Assembly: GCF_000691165.1 (NCBI RefSeq)
Contig: NZ_ASJD01000007.1
Location: forward strand, 62,001 to 126,000
Reading direction: 5' to 3'
Length of the DNA: 64,000 bases
Source of the DNA: Bacillus safensis FO-36b
GTDB taxonomy: Bacteria; Bacillota; Bacilli; Bacillales; Bacillaceae
The notes beneath the pieces are model-generated. The model did no database searches, was not told the origin of the DNA, and saw only the letters and a list, made by a program, of their open reading frames with translations. Position 1 is the stretch's first letter. Each line of letters opens with the position of its first letter. Position numbers and translations under genes: made by a program. Shown here piece after piece: positions 8,729 through 17,940 of this stretch.

Positions 8729-9769
8729 TTATCTCGTTTTAATAAAACCACTCATGTACTGCTCTGTATTATAATCATTGAGGTCAATTTTCCATTGACC
8801 CTCCCCATTACGTTTCATTTTCACTTCATATTCAGCTGGGCTGGAAACGGGAGGAAGTTTTTCGAATTCAGATGCGTACATGTTTAAGCTTTTTTTATAC
8901 AATTCTTCTTTAGAACGGATTTTCCCGTTGTAAAACTCGTCTCTTTGCTTGTCTAGCTTGTCTTTTAAGTTAGAAGCATCAATGCCTGTTACTTGAGCGA
9001 CAACCTTTGCTTCGTCATCAGAGATGGTTTTCACACTTGTTTCTACTTTCGCTTTATCCTTCATGGTGTTTTGAATGCGTTTGTACATCGACAGAATATC
9101 TCGGTCACTCACTTCATTTCCGTATATTCCTGCACTTCTTTTGAAGTCTTTTACAAACATCTCATGGTATTTATTGACGACATCCGATTGGTTGTCACCC
9201 GTTAAATCTGCGAATTCATCGTTCTTTTTATCAAAAACAATAATATCGGTATAAGCGGATAACGCTTTTGCTGGGTTATCCAGCTTTTTTGCTGAATCGA
9301 GTATTTTGTTTCCATCTAGGTCGATTTGGATGGAATCACTGTTTTTCTTGATGCTGTCCTGATAAACAAACTGATATTTTTTCCCTTTGTCTACTAGGAA
9401 ATAAAGTGCTCCTGAAAGTGACTTGCCTTTGTTCAATGAACCAAGGTCAAGACGGTCTTTGCTGCCGTAGAATTTTAAATCAGATACTTTGGCATCGTCC
9501 TGATAAAGGGAGAAGTCAGAGTTATATAATGAAAGGGCTTTGTCACCTTTATTTGTGATCGTCAGATTGACTTTTAGTACCAATTCATTGTCTCTCAGGG
9601 TAGTTGTTGAGTCTTCTGGTAACGTATATTCGTAGCTATTAACTTTTACCTCTGCTGTTTTCGTTGACTTTTGATCAGCGTCGGTTGATTTGGCTGAGCT
9701 CTGGCAGGCTGCAGAGATGATCATCACGAATGAAATCATGAGGAGTGCACTTATTTTTTTAAGATTCAC
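8729..9769 (-). CDS. Secreted lipoprotein, DUF4352/DUF5105-like, paralog 1
   Basis: This 346-residue protein is anchored outside the membrane. A signal peptide of about 21 residues ends with lipobox SAAC, Cys becoming residue 1 of the mature form. A Ser/Thr/Lys-rich linker follows, then an immunoglobulin-like domain with TLRDNELVLKVNLTITNKGD, typical of DUF4352-like domains. The alpha/beta C-terminal half ends with GQWKIDLNDYNTEQYM. A clear paralog lies 10 kb away at 18579-19640 with the same layout and tail (QWKLDLNDYKT). The pair is probably an old duplication. Function is unknown; such lipoproteins may sense or bind ligands at the cell surface. Confidence 0.8.
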   Translation of the reverse strand: MNLKKISALLMISFVMIISAACQSSAKSTDADQKSTKTAEVKVNSYEYTLPEDSTTTLRDNELVLKVNLTITNKGDKALSLYNSDFSLYQDDAKVSDLKFYGSKDRLDLGSLNKGKSLSGALYFLVDKGKKYQFVYQDSIKKNSDSIQIDLDGNKILDSAKKLDNPAKALSAYTDIIVFDKKNDEFADLTGDNQSDVVNKYHEMFVKDFKRSAGIYGNEVSDRDILSMYKRIQNTMKDKAKVETSVKTISDDEAKVVAQVTGIDASNLKDKLDKQRDEFYNGKIRSKEELYKKSLNMYASEFEKLPPVSSPAEYEVKMKRNGEGQWKIDLNDYNTEQYMSGFIKTR

Positions 9770-10082
9770 AGTTGATGCTCCTTTGCTTTTCTTTCGTCAT
9801 TTCATTCCCGCTATCTGACTAAGAAAAAAGAAACAGATAGAATGGTATATTCGGGTGTTAAAGGGGAAAATATCCTAATGACGATTTGCACTATTCATTC
9901 TATCGAAATTCATTCATGATGAGGAATAGGTTTTAGTCCCTATTTTTGATCATTTTTAACACAATCATCTATAAAATAAGGAATTAAATAAGCACAATAT
10001 ACTAGTTAATAAGTATTGATTTATAGATTTATTTTAGGTTTTAAATGTTTTTTGTATAAAAATCTTGAAGTGAAGGTAGTTT
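9770..10082. other. Intergenic stretch
   Basis: 313 nt, AT-rich. It holds the promoter side of the lipoprotein gene and the 3' side of the response regulator gene. I see no open frame, clear hairpin terminator or confident promoter. Confidence 0.5.
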
Positions 10083-10739
10083 TTATTTCACGAGGCGGTG
10101 CCGGATGGCGAAGACGACAGCCTGTGTACGGTCTTGTGCATTGAGCTTTTGTAAAATACGGTGCACATGCGTTTTTACCGTACTTTTGCTGATAAATAAT
10201 TGATCAGCAATGTCTTCATTCTTTAAGCCATAGGCCATTTGCTGTAATACATCGCGTTCACGTTCTGTGAATGATTCGTGAAGCAGATGAGTGTGATGTG
10301 TATCATTTGCCTGCTGAAGAGCTCGTGCCATCATGTGCTCAGAGGCTGCCGTTCGAAAGACAGATTCACCAGCAAAGGCGGTGCGGATGGCCTCAATTAA
10401 TTCCTCAGGCATTGTATCCTTCAGCAAATAACCGACTGCCCCTGCACGAATTCCGTCAAAGACGTATTCTTCCGTATCAAAGGTCGTGAGAATCACAACT
10501 TTTACATCTGGAAGCTTTTTTAAAATGTGCTCTGTTGCTGTGATGCCATCCATTCCAGGCATTTGTACATCCATCAGCAGTACGTCTGGAGTGTTGGTCG
10601 AGCAAAGCGTAACCGCCTCCTGACCGTCTGACGCCTCCCATATGACGTTAATATCCTCTTGAGCGCTTGCAATATAACGAAATCCTTGGCGGATCAGCGG
10701 CTGATCATCAATAATGCCAATCTTAATAGGGTTTGTCAT
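10083..10739 (-). CDS. NarL/LuxR-type response regulator
   Basis: This 218-residue response regulator has a receiver with D57 (LLMDVQMPGMDG), acidic residues D11/D12 and Lys in YLLKDTMP. A LuxR-type HTH follows (TERERDVLQQMAYGLKNEDIA ... STVKTHVHRIL). It is the last gene of a membrane protein-kinase-regulator operon and overlaps the kinase gene by 4 nt (ATGA), so translation is coupled. No exporter gene is adjacent, unlike many LiaR/YfiK-type systems. The three-gene layout recalls yxjN-yxjM-yxjL of B. subtilis, but that is only a suggestion. Confidence 0.9.
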   Translation of the reverse strand: MTNPIKIGIIDDQPLIRQGFRYIASAQEDINVIWEASDGQEAVTLCSTNTPDVLLMDVQMPGMDGITATEHILKKLPDVKVVILTTFDTEEYVFDGIRAGAVGYLLKDTMPEELIEAIRTAFAGESVFRTAASEHMMARALQQANDTHHTHLLHESFTERERDVLQQMAYGLKNEDIADQLFISKSTVKTHVHRILQKLNAQDRTQAVVFAIRHRLVK

Positions 10740-11950
10740 GCCTTGGAGTCCTCCTTGATAGGAATTTGAATATGAATACAGAAGCCGTGCGGCTCGCGTA
10801 TGGACGTCTTGAGGGAACCGCCTGCTGCGTCACACCGTGCCTTCATGCCTGACAGCCCAAAGCCAAATGAAAGATCTTTTTCGCTGGTCAAATATCCATC
10901 GTCTTCAATGTTCATCATCAGCTCATGCTGGTGGTTATATAGTGTAATGGTCATCGCGGTCGCCTTGGCATGGCGAATTGTATTGGTGATGGCTTCTTGT
11001 AAAATGCGGTAAAGCAGTTCAGAAACGGAGAGCGGCCATTTTTTATACGTAAGCTGCTCTGTATGAAAGTGAATGTCAAGCTCACCCGATATCTCTCCTT
11101 GCTTGATGAGGCTGCGAAGTCCGGCAAGTCCGAGACCTGCATCATCTGACGCCATATGATGAACCACAGAACGAACCTCGGCGAGACAATTTTTGGAAAT
11201 ATTGATCAGCTCCTGAAACGTCTGCTCCATCTGCTCTGGTTCTTCCTGCTTTAAACGGTAGGGCAAAGACTGCAGCTGGACAATCATCGAGGTTAATTGG
11301 TGTCCGATGCTGTCATGCAGGTCACGTGCAATTCTGCTTCGCTCCTCCAGCACTGCAAATTGGAGAGATTGAACGGTCGCTTCTTCAAGCTCCATATGCG
11401 CCTTTTTCAATTGTTCATGGGCTTCTGATAATTCCTTGTGAACCAATTGCAATTCTCCGAAGTGTTCTTCCTTTAATTCCTGTTCACGCCGCCGCATTCT
11501 AGAAATCAAAACAAGTGTATACACAAGCAGCTGGAATAGCGGGAGAGTGATCACCATGTTCCAAGAAAAATCGTTTACATAATAGCTGATCCCACTAGTG
11601 AAAAAGATGATAGCAAATAGATAGGGGTGATGCGCCTCTGAAAAACGAAAAGCGATAAAGCCAATCATAAAAAAGGTCAGCCCAATACTGTCTTGAATCT
11701 GACCTGTCACCAGCCACAAGAGATGTGTCAGAATCCACATTAAGAAGAGCATAGAAAATTGCTTTTTAGGTGACAGCTTGCTTTTTGGAAAAAGACAAAG
11801 GAGAAACACCAAATAGACGAAGGTTCGAAACACCAATTCGCCTATTGAAAGGGGCTCATACATTTGAATATACATATAGATCAATACAAGGCCTAATACG
11901 AATTTCCGCCTTATTTGACCTAAAAGCTTGAGTGGCTGCTGAAGGTTCAT
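10736..11950 (-). CDS. NarX/DesK-type sensor histidine kinase
   Basis: This 404-residue membrane sensor kinase has about five or six hydrophobic helices in residues 15-150 and a coiled-coil linker (residues 155-200). A HisKA_3 dimerisation domain carries the phospho-acceptor H212 in ERSRIARDLHDSIGHQLTS. The HATPase domain has QEAITNTIRHA, DDGY and FGLSGMKAR motifs. There is no extracellular sensor domain of any size, so the signal is probably sensed in the membrane. The start has AGGAG 8 nt upstream. It partners with the regulator gene it overlaps. Confidence 0.9.
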   Translation of the reverse strand: MNLQQPLKLLGQIRRKFVLGLVLIYMYIQMYEPLSIGELVFRTFVYLVFLLCLFPKSKLSPKKQFSMLFLMWILTHLLWLVTGQIQDSIGLTFFMIGFIAFRFSEAHHPYLFAIIFFTSGISYYVNDFSWNMVITLPLFQLLVYTLVLISRMRRREQELKEEHFGELQLVHKELSEAHEQLKKAHMELEEATVQSLQFAVLEERSRIARDLHDSIGHQLTSMIVQLQSLPYRLKQEEPEQMEQTFQELINISKNCLAEVRSVVHHMASDDAGLGLAGLRSLIKQGEISGELDIHFHTEQLTYKKWPLSVSELLYRILQEAITNTIRHAKATAMTITLYNHQHELMMNIEDDGYLTSEKDLSFGFGLSGMKARCDAAGGSLKTSIREPHGFCIHIQIPIKEDSKA

Positions 11951-11968
11951 ATCAAAAACTCCTGTCTG

Positions 11969-12433
11969 TCAGTTAATAGCAGCAGATGCCTTGATGTTCA
12001 TATATTTTTTTAAAAGAATAAAACGTAATCCGATCATACTGCCGATTGGAAGGAAGGTCAGGCCATTTGCGAAAATAATCAGGGAATGACCGCCATCCTG
12101 TACAATTGAACCTACTGTCATCCGGATAAGGATGATTCCGATGAAAAAAAGTGTTCCATAGAGTGAGCTGGCGGCGGTGATACGCCCCGACTGTTGATCA
12201 TATGTTACTTTGTATAGTTTACCTCTCCATAGCCCGATTGCAAAACCTGTGAGTGCAAAGACCATCATTGCAAGCAGGCTCATCGCCGTAATTTCAATAT
12301 GCTGGGTAAAGGAATAAGAGAGTGTGCCTAATAAAATGAGCGGTCCTATGAGAAGCCTGATGGGGCGGATTTCTTTTTCCTTGCCCGTTCTTAAAAGCAG
12401 AATAATCATAATGATGACAATTTGAATGGTCAT
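11969..12433 (-). CDS. Small four- to five-helix membrane protein
   Basis: This 154-residue membrane protein has about four or five hydrophobic segments, beginning MTIQIVIIMIILLLR. The basic-acidic loop GKEKEIRPIR follows the first helix. The start is fixed by AAGGAGATCTTCTC just before the ATG; the longer open frame to 12670 runs into the divergent gene's leader. It is the first gene of an operon with the two-component system (18 nt to the kinase gene) and may be an accessory sensor or a target. The family is not recognised; it has some likeness to CcdC-type proteins. Confidence 0.7.
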   Translation of the reverse strand: MTIQIVIIMIILLLRTGKEKEIRPIRLLIGPLILLGTLSYSFTQHIEITAMSLLAMMVFALTGFAIGLWRGKLYKVTYDQQSGRITAASSLYGTLFFIGIILIRMTVGSIVQDGGHSLIIFANGLTFLPIGSMIGLRFILLKKYMNIKASAAIN

Positions 12434-12592
12434 GAGAAGATCTCCTTTTCGTTTTAGTCTATCTTCATCATACGCATCTTCTATTTTCGCAGCGTCCACC
12501 TGCAGGTTGATTTTTAGAGAGCGGTATACTTGAATGTTGGAAATGATTCGTGGGAAAATAAGGATGATTATGTAGATAAGGGAGATGAGCTT

Positions 12593-13522
12593 TTGAAAAA
12601 GGTAACGCTTGGACGAACTGATTTGCAGGTAAATCCGATAGGGCTTGGTACGAATGCAGTAGGCGGGCATAATTTATTCCCGAATCTAAGTGAGGATGCT
12701 GGACGGGAGCTTGTGGAGACGGCTCTTGATCAAGGTGTCAATTTCCTAGATTCTGCTTTTATTTATGGGCTGGGCCGTTCAGAGGAATTAATCGGTGAGA
12801 TCATTGCCAAAAGAGGCGGCAGAGAAAAGCTTGTCCTTGCGACAAAAGGGGCTCATAAGGAAGTAAACGGCCAAATTGAACTTGATAACAGCCGTGATTT
12901 CTTAAGAGGGCAGGTCGAAAATAGCCTGAAACGGCTGCAAACTGATTATATTGACTTGTACTATATGCATTTCCCGGACGGACGCACGCCGCTCGAAGAA
13001 GTAGCAGGCACATTAAAGGAATTGAAGGATGAAGGGAAAATCAGGGCAATCGGTGCATCAAACCTTGATTTTGAACAGCTTCAAGCCTTTAACCGAGATG
13101 GCTACTTAGACGTGCTTCAATCGGAGTATTCTCTGCTGAAACGTCAGGCAGAGCAGGATCTTCTTCCATACTGCGTTGAGCATGGGATCTCCTTTATTCC
13201 TTATTTCCCATTGGCATCAGGCTTGTTGACCGGGAAATTTACAAAGGATGCGACATTTGATGATATTCGAGCAAAGGACCCGCTTTTCCAAGGCGATGCA
13301 TTCCTTTCAAATCTCGAAAAAGTAGACAAGCTGAAAGCCATTGCCCAATCAAAGAATGCAGAAACAGCACACGTCGCACTCGCTTGGCTCTTAGCGCAGG
13401 ATGGCATTGATGCTATTATTCCAGGGGCAAAACGAGCAGACCAAGTGCTGCAAAACCTAAAAACAAACGATGTTCAATTAACAGAAGAGGAAATCAATCA
13501 AATTGATAAAATCTTCTCTTAA
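12593..13522 (+). CDS. yccK: Aldo/keto reductase (YccK-like)
   Basis: This 309-residue NADPH-dependent oxidoreductase has the TIM-barrel aldo/keto reductase fold. Family motifs are GLGTNAVGG near the N-terminus, catalytic Asp and Tyr in [14 protein letters not shown], the conserved Lys in VLATKGA, and the cofactor segment [12 protein letters not shown]. Start is TTG with GGAGATGAG 8-9 nt upstream, giving [13 protein letters not shown], a usual family start; an upstream ATG at 12530 overlaps the divergent leader. In B. subtilis yccK lies next to the nat genes, as here. Physiological substrate is unknown. Confidence 0.88.
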   Translation: MKKVTLGRTDLQVNPIGLGTNAVGGHNLFPNLSEDAGRELVETALDQGVNFLDSAFIYGLGRSEELIGEIIAKRGGREKLVLATKGAHKEVNGQIELDNSRDFLRGQVENSLKRLQTDYIDLYYMHFPDGRTPLEEVAGTLKELKDEGKIRAIGASNLDFEQLQAFNRDGYLDVLQSEYSLLKRQAEQDLLPYCVEHGISFIPYFPLASGLLTGKFTKDATFDDIRAKDPLFQGDAFLSNLEKVDKLKAIAQSKNAETAHVALAWLLAQDGIDAIIPGAKRADQVLQNLKTNDVQLTEEEINQIDKIFS

Positions 13523-13525
13523 CAC

Positions 13526-13558
13526 TAAAAAAAGGTGCAGCTATGCACCTTTTTTTTA
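13526..13558. terminator. Bidirectional terminator
   Basis: AAAAAAAGGTGCA-GCTA-TGCACCTTTTTTTT is a perfect stem between convergent yccK and natK. Confidence 0.9.
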
Positions 13559-14521
13559 TGACATGGTGAGAGGGATTTTGATGACGAGCCGCAAATTTGG
13601 AGAACGGTAAGTGAAATCAAGTGTACCGTCTGCCTTTTCAACAAGCTGTTGAATGATATACGTCCCCATGCCTTGATGATCGCCGCCTTTTGTCGAACGG
13701 CCAAAAGTTTTGAATAAATGATCTAGCACGTGTTTTTCCATACCTTTTGTGCTGTTTTCACAATGGATTAAAAATAATCCGCTCCGAATAGAGGTCGTGA
13801 CCGAGATGCTGCCCTCTTTTCCGGCTTGCTTCGCTTCAATCGCTGCATCTAGGGCATTATCAAGCAGGTTGCCAGTAAAACTAACCTGATCCGCCTTTGA
13901 AAAGGGAAGCGATGAAAAGGGTGCTTGAAGGTCTAGTGAAAGTGCAATGTCCTCTTTCTCAGCCCGCTCCAAAAAGGAGTGTAGGGTAGAGGCCAAATAA
14001 GCATTTTCGCCTTTCATCCATGGGAAATGTTTGACGTATTGCTGAATCAAATCTTTGATCTCACGCTCGTCGTTCGACGAGGAAAAGGCATTTAAATGTC
14101 TGGCTGTTTCATGATGTTTACTGCGCATCTCAAGAAGTAATTCGTTGGTTCTTGATTCTGCTTTTATGAGCTCTTGAAGCCGTCCATTTAACTGTTTTTC
14201 TGTCTGCATCACCTTCAATGAGAGGATATCAACTGTCACCATCATGATGAGCGCCAAAAGATAGGTCAGCCCATTCGGTTGCGTTACAAACAGCAAAAGA
14301 CCTGCGCAGGTGATGAGTAGAAAAGCGCCTAATATCACATCACCACTCGTATGAGGCAAAAATCTTTTGTACATGAAAAATGTATAAACACACATCGCGC
14401 AAAAGGTAAGAAGCCACAACATAATGGATGGTAACGGCAGAAAGGCTTCAGCAGCTGCATGAAACGCAAGACCTAACCATATGAGGGCATAAATGCGAAA
14501 TCCAAGATAGAAAGCGTTCAC
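13556..14521 (-). CDS. natK: Sensor histidine kinase NatK-like
   Basis: This 321-residue membrane sensor kinase of the AgrC/CitA-like GHKL class has about five hydrophobic helices in residues 10-105. The helical histidine region has H in HHETARHLNAF. The ATPase has an N-box (NLLDNALDAAIEAK) and a G-box (GMGTYIIQQLVEKADG). Start is GTG with AAGGAGAAC upstream. It lies 11 nt after natR on the same strand and is divergent from natAB, as expected for the NatK-NatR system that controls a sodium exporter in B. subtilis. Its last bases lie in the terminator shared with yccK. Confidence 0.85.
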   Translation of the reverse strand: MNAFYLGFRIYALIWLGLAFHAAAEAFLPLPSIMLWLLTFCAMCVYTFFMYKRFLPHTSGDVILGAFLLITCAGLLLFVTQPNGLTYLLALIMMVTVDILSLKVMQTEKQLNGRLQELIKAESRTNELLLEMRSKHHETARHLNAFSSSNDEREIKDLIQQYVKHFPWMKGENAYLASTLHSFLERAEKEDIALSLDLQAPFSSLPFSKADQVSFTGNLLDNALDAAIEAKQAGKEGSISVTTSIRSGLFLIHCENSTKGMEKHVLDHLFKTFGRSTKGGDHQGMGTYIIQQLVEKADGTLDFTYRSPNLRLVIKIPLTMS

Positions 14522-14532
14522 GTTCGTTCTCC

Positions 14533-15234
14533 TTAAAAATAGTATTTCTTAAAGAATTCTAATTGCTGCTTGGTCATCATGGCTTTTTTATCTGTACCTT
14601 CAAAAGACACGATATACGAATTTTTAGCATACGCCGAGAAATTCTTAATGTAATGAATATTGATGATAAACGATCGGTGGGAGCGGATAAAATCCTTTTC
14701 AGCCAGATCGCCCTTTAACTCGTTTAATGTCTGATAGGTCTGAATATCTCCTGTCGTTGTCACGATAGTTGTTGAGCGGCCCGTTCGTTCAACAAAAATG
14801 ACATCTTTTTTCTGCAGCACATGAATATCTGACTGCTGTTTAATGAGAAGCCGTCCATGAATGCTTTTCTCCTGCTTGGTGGACATATAACGCTCTAAGC
14901 ATTTCGCAATTCGATCAGCTTGGTAGGGCTTCATAATATAATCATGTACATTCAAATCAAACGCATGGACTGCATATCCACTATTTCCTGTCACAAAGAC
15001 CACATCGACATTCAGTGCGTGAGAGTGAATGAGGTCCGCTAATTCATAGCCGGACATTCCAGGCATTTCAATGTCAGCAAACAACAGATCAATGTCTCCT
15101 TTTTTGACCTTCTCATATGCATCCTCTGCTGACTGCGTGACAAAGACAATGTCCACAGCCTCCATCCTGCCTACAATGGCGTGCAGCTTTTCTAAATCTA
15201 CTCGGTAATCGTCGACGAGACCTACTTTTATCAT
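14533..15234 (-). CDS. natR: LytTR-type response regulator NatR
   Basis: This 233-residue response regulator has a receiver with D8/D9, phospho-acceptor D54 (LFADIEMPGMSG) and Lys in YIMKPYQ. The C-terminal LytTR DNA-binding domain shows FVERTGRSTTIVTT and FIRSHRSFIINIHYI. An ATG preceded by AGGTGATTTTT is preferred over an in-frame GTG 9 nt earlier, which lies within the ribosome site. It is the first gene of the natR-natK operon and divergent from natAB. Direct repeats in the intergenic region are likely targets. Confidence 0.9.
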   Translation of the reverse strand: MIKVGLVDDYRVDLEKLHAIVGRMEAVDIVFVTQSAEDAYEKVKKGDIDLLFADIEMPGMSGYELADLIHSHALNVDVVFVTGNSGYAVHAFDLNVHDYIMKPYQADRIAKCLERYMSTKQEKSIHGRLLIKQQSDIHVLQKKDVIFVERTGRSTTIVTTTGDIQTYQTLNELKGDLAEKDFIRSHRSFIINIHYIKNFSAYAKNSYIVSFEGTDKKAMMTKQQLEFFKKYYF

Positions 15235-15327
15235 AAAAATCACCTATGACTATTCTTATTATTTGTCTATTTTACCATTTGTTTTTTTGAAATAGATCAT
15301 TTCAAGACAGAAAAAGGACGTTTCGCG

Positions 15328-15365
15328 ACATTTTTATATCAGGCAGGCATTATTTTTTCTATCAT
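15328..15365 (+). promoter_or_regulatory. Possible NatR direct repeats upstream of natA
   Basis: Two similar T-rich words, ACATTTTTATATCA and GCATTATTTTTTCTATCA, start 19 nt apart about 70 and 50 nt before natA. LytTR regulators bind direct repeats spaced by about two helical turns. The match is by eye only. Confidence 0.35.
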
Positions 15366-15400
15366 AGACTTAGAAAGTAAAGTTGAAAGGGGCGAACCAA

Positions 15401-16141
15401 ATGATTACTCTCAGCGATTGCAGCTGCTGGTTTAAAGATAAGAAAAAAGTCGTGAAAGCGATGAAACATATGACGTTCTCCGTGAAGGAAGGGGAAGTCG
15501 TTGGCATCTTAGGAGAAAATGGTGCAGGAAAAACGACATTATTGCGCGCCGTAGCCACATTATTAGAGCCTACACACGGAACAGTCACTGTCGCAGGCTT
15601 TGATACAGTGAAAGAAGCAACAGAAGTGAAAAAACGAATTGGTGTCTTGTTTGGCGGAGAGACGGGGCTTTACGACCGTTTGACGGCAAGAGAAAACCTT
15701 GAATACTTTGGCAAATTGTATGGCTTAGATCAGCATGAAATCAAAGCAAGAATAGAGGATTTGGCAAAGCGTTTTGGAATGAGACAATATATGGATCGCA
15801 AGGTGAAAGGATTCTCAAGAGGAATGAAACAAAAGGTGGCGATTGCCAGAACGTTAATTCATGATCCTGACATTATTTTATTTGATGAGCCGACAACAGG
15901 CTTAGATATCACGTCGAGTAATATTTTCAGAGATTTTATCCATCAGCTCAAGCAGCAAAATAAAACGATCCTCTTTTCAAGCCACATCATGGAAGAAGTC
16001 AGCCAGCTTTGCGACAGTGTGATGATGATTCATCAAGGAGAGCTTGTGTACAAAGGGACACTTCCAGAATTATATGCACAGGAACAAAGTGAAGACTTGA
16101 ACTATATCTTTATGTCGAAGCTCGCTAGGGGGATTTCATAA
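15401..16141 (+). CDS. natA: ABC transporter ATP-binding protein NatA (Na+ exporter)
   Basis: This 246-residue ABC ATPase has Walker A GENGAGKTT, signature FSRGMKQKV, Walker B IILFDEPTTGLD and the switch His in LFSSHIMEE. It pairs with the membrane subunit NatB to extrude Na+ in an ATP-driven way in B. subtilis. The ATG with GAAAGGGGCG upstream is preferred over an in-frame TTG at 15383. The stop codon shares its last A with the natB start (TAATG), so translation is coupled. It is divergent from natRK. Confidence 0.9.
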   Translation: MITLSDCSCWFKDKKKVVKAMKHMTFSVKEGEVVGILGENGAGKTTLLRAVATLLEPTHGTVTVAGFDTVKEATEVKKRIGVLFGGETGLYDRLTARENLEYFGKLYGLDQHEIKARIEDLAKRFGMRQYMDRKVKGFSRGMKQKVAIARTLIHDPDIILFDEPTTGLDITSSNIFRDFIHQLKQQNKTILFSSHIMEEVSQLCDSVMMIHQGELVYKGTLPELYAQEQSEDLNYIFMSKLARGIS

Positions 16142-17316
16142 TGTGGAAAACCGTCTTTTTGAAAGAAATGACAGATGCGCTGAGGGACAGAAAAACGTTA
16201 CTCTTAACCGTGCTGATTCCTCTTTTGACGATGCTTGGACTGGTGTTCTTTTATGAAAGCATGATTGCAGATCCAGGGGATAAAGCCTATACAGTCGCCA
16301 TCAATGAACAGCTTCCAGCGGAAATGAACCAAATGATCAAAGAGGTCAAAAACCTAAACCTTGAAACATTTGAAGATCCGCAGCAAGCCGTCAAGGATGG
16401 GGAGGCAAATGCTTACCTGGAAATGCCGAAAGAAGCAGGTGATATGCTCAAGCATCAAAAGCCATTCGCCATTAAAATTCATGGATATACGACAGATGAT
16501 GATTCGGTGATCACGGTTCAAATGCTGCAATCATTGCTGGAGCAGTATCAAAACCAAGTGGTCGAGAAGCGTTTAGCAGTCGATCAAATCGACACGTCCG
16601 TTATTCATCCATTTGAAGTGCAATCCGTTGATGTAGAAGAAGGGGATGAAGGGGAAAATGGAGTGACCGCTATGCTGTTGTCGATTCTCCTTCCGATGAT
16701 TTTGGTAACCTCCGTCATCTCAGGAGCTTTGCCGGCTGCGCTTGATATTGTAGCAGGTGAAAAAGACAGAAAATCAATTGAAGCCTTATTCCTGACGCCG
16801 GCCAGCAGACTCCAGATTCTCATCGGAAAATGGCTCGCTGTCTCTATGTTCGGTATTTTAAGTGGGATTGTGGCGATCGGCATGCTGCTTCTATCCACTT
16901 TGCTCTTTACAGAAAAGCTGAAGCAAGCTCTGAACTTTGGTGATCAAATGTGGAGCATTATCACCGTCATGTTTGCGGCGTTAATCATTTTCTCCTTCAT
17001 GGTATCGATGATTGAACTGCTGCTCAGCGTGATATCGGGCTCAGTCAAAGAAGCGCAGTCGTACATGTCCATGATCATTACACTAGGTGTGCTCCCAATG
17101 TTCTTTACCATGAGAGCAGGTGCAACGCAGCTAGATACGTATTACTTTGCGGTCCCATTCCTTAATATTCATGCACTGTGTAAGCAACTGATGTTTGGGA
17201 TCATTGATCCAATGTCAATCGCCCTGACACTCGGTTCCTCGGCACTGGCAGTCGTTATCCTGTTTGTCATCGTCAGAAGCTTGTTTATGAAAGAGAAATG
17301 GATGCTTGCAAAATAA
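16141..17316 (+). CDS. natB: ABC transporter permease NatB
   Basis: This 391-residue permease has one N-terminal helix (residues 20-38) and a large extracytoplasmic domain (residues 40-175). About five or six C-terminal helices begin at LLSILLPMILVTSVISG, with the ABC-2 type loop AGEKDRKSIEALFLTP between them. It starts within the natA stop codon. A terminator follows directly. The length and layout match NatB of B. subtilis. Confidence 0.9.
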   Translation: MWKTVFLKEMTDALRDRKTLLLTVLIPLLTMLGLVFFYESMIADPGDKAYTVAINEQLPAEMNQMIKEVKNLNLETFEDPQQAVKDGEANAYLEMPKEAGDMLKHQKPFAIKIHGYTTDDDSVITVQMLQSLLEQYQNQVVEKRLAVDQIDTSVIHPFEVQSVDVEEGDEGENGVTAMLLSILLPMILVTSVISGALPAALDIVAGEKDRKSIEALFLTPASRLQILIGKWLAVSMFGILSGIVAIGMLLLSTLLFTEKLKQALNFGDQMWSIITVMFAALIIFSFMVSMIELLLSVISGSVKEAQSYMSMIITLGVLPMFFTMRAGATQLDTYYFAVPFLNIHALCKQLMFGIIDPMSIALTLGSSALAVVILFVIVRSLFMKEKWMLAK

Positions 17317-17318
17317 AG

Positions 17319-17347
17319 AAACGCCCTCTTTGATAGAGGGCGTTTTC
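17319..17347. terminator. Terminator after natB
   Basis: AACGCCCTC-TTTGATA-GAGGGCGTTTT. It is also placed to stop transcription coming from the opposite strand. Confidence 0.85.
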
Positions 17348-17372
17348 AGGTGAATGCCGATCACTGTATTTT

Positions 17373-17924
17373 TCAGTCTAAGAAACCGAATTGATCCAAG
17401 TTCTCTAAATAAAATTGAAAATACTCGTCATGAATATCAACTGGATATTCTTCTAACCCATTTTCGATAAGTGCACCTACAATTAAAGCATTTATATACC
17501 TATCAAGCTTTTCGCAACTATCTCTTACGGTAAATTCTGAAACATATAATCCATCTTTACTTTCTAAAATGATATCAATTCTTCTACCTTCTTGTTCATC
17601 AAGCAATAAGTGATTATACTCCCATTCTTTTACTCTTTTAGGGTTTAACGGATGAAGACGATTATGAAGTATTTGTTCACGATGATCCTTTTTTTCCTCA
17701 TTCGAAAACAATTGAATCAATATACTCGGATCATCAATGACAAAACATTTATATATCTTAGTATATTCAAAGTGATCATCATTTACTAAATCTAAAATCT
17801 TTGTTTTTGAAAATTCTCTAGCTTTAAATTTAGACGTTATCATTTCAACGACTTGTTCTTTAGTAAAAATCAATTGATCTTTTTTATATAAATATTGTTT
17901 ATATAGCTTTTCGTAATTATACAT
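17373..17924 (-). CDS. Uncharacterised soluble protein, candidate orphan immunity protein
   Basis: This 183-residue acidic, soluble protein has no signal peptide and I recognise no family. It starts MYNYEKLYKQYLYKKDQ and has AGGTGAATA before the ATG. Its base composition is much more AT-rich than its neighbours. It lies 16 nt downstream of a frameshifted toxin-like pseudogene on the same strand. That is the usual order for a polymorphic toxin and its immunity protein, which is the only reason for the suggested role. It is intact despite the toxin decay. Confidence 0.6.
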   Translation of the reverse strand: MYNYEKLYKQYLYKKDQLIFTKEQVVEMITSKFKAREFSKTKILDLVNDDHFEYTKIYKCFVIDDPSILIQLFSNEEKKDHREQILHNRLHPLNPKRVKEWEYNHLLLDEQEGRRIDIILESKDGLYVSEFTVRDSCEKLDRYINALIVGALIENGLEEYPVDIHDEYFQFYLENLDQFGFLD

Positions 17925-17940
17925 TATTCACCTCTATTAA

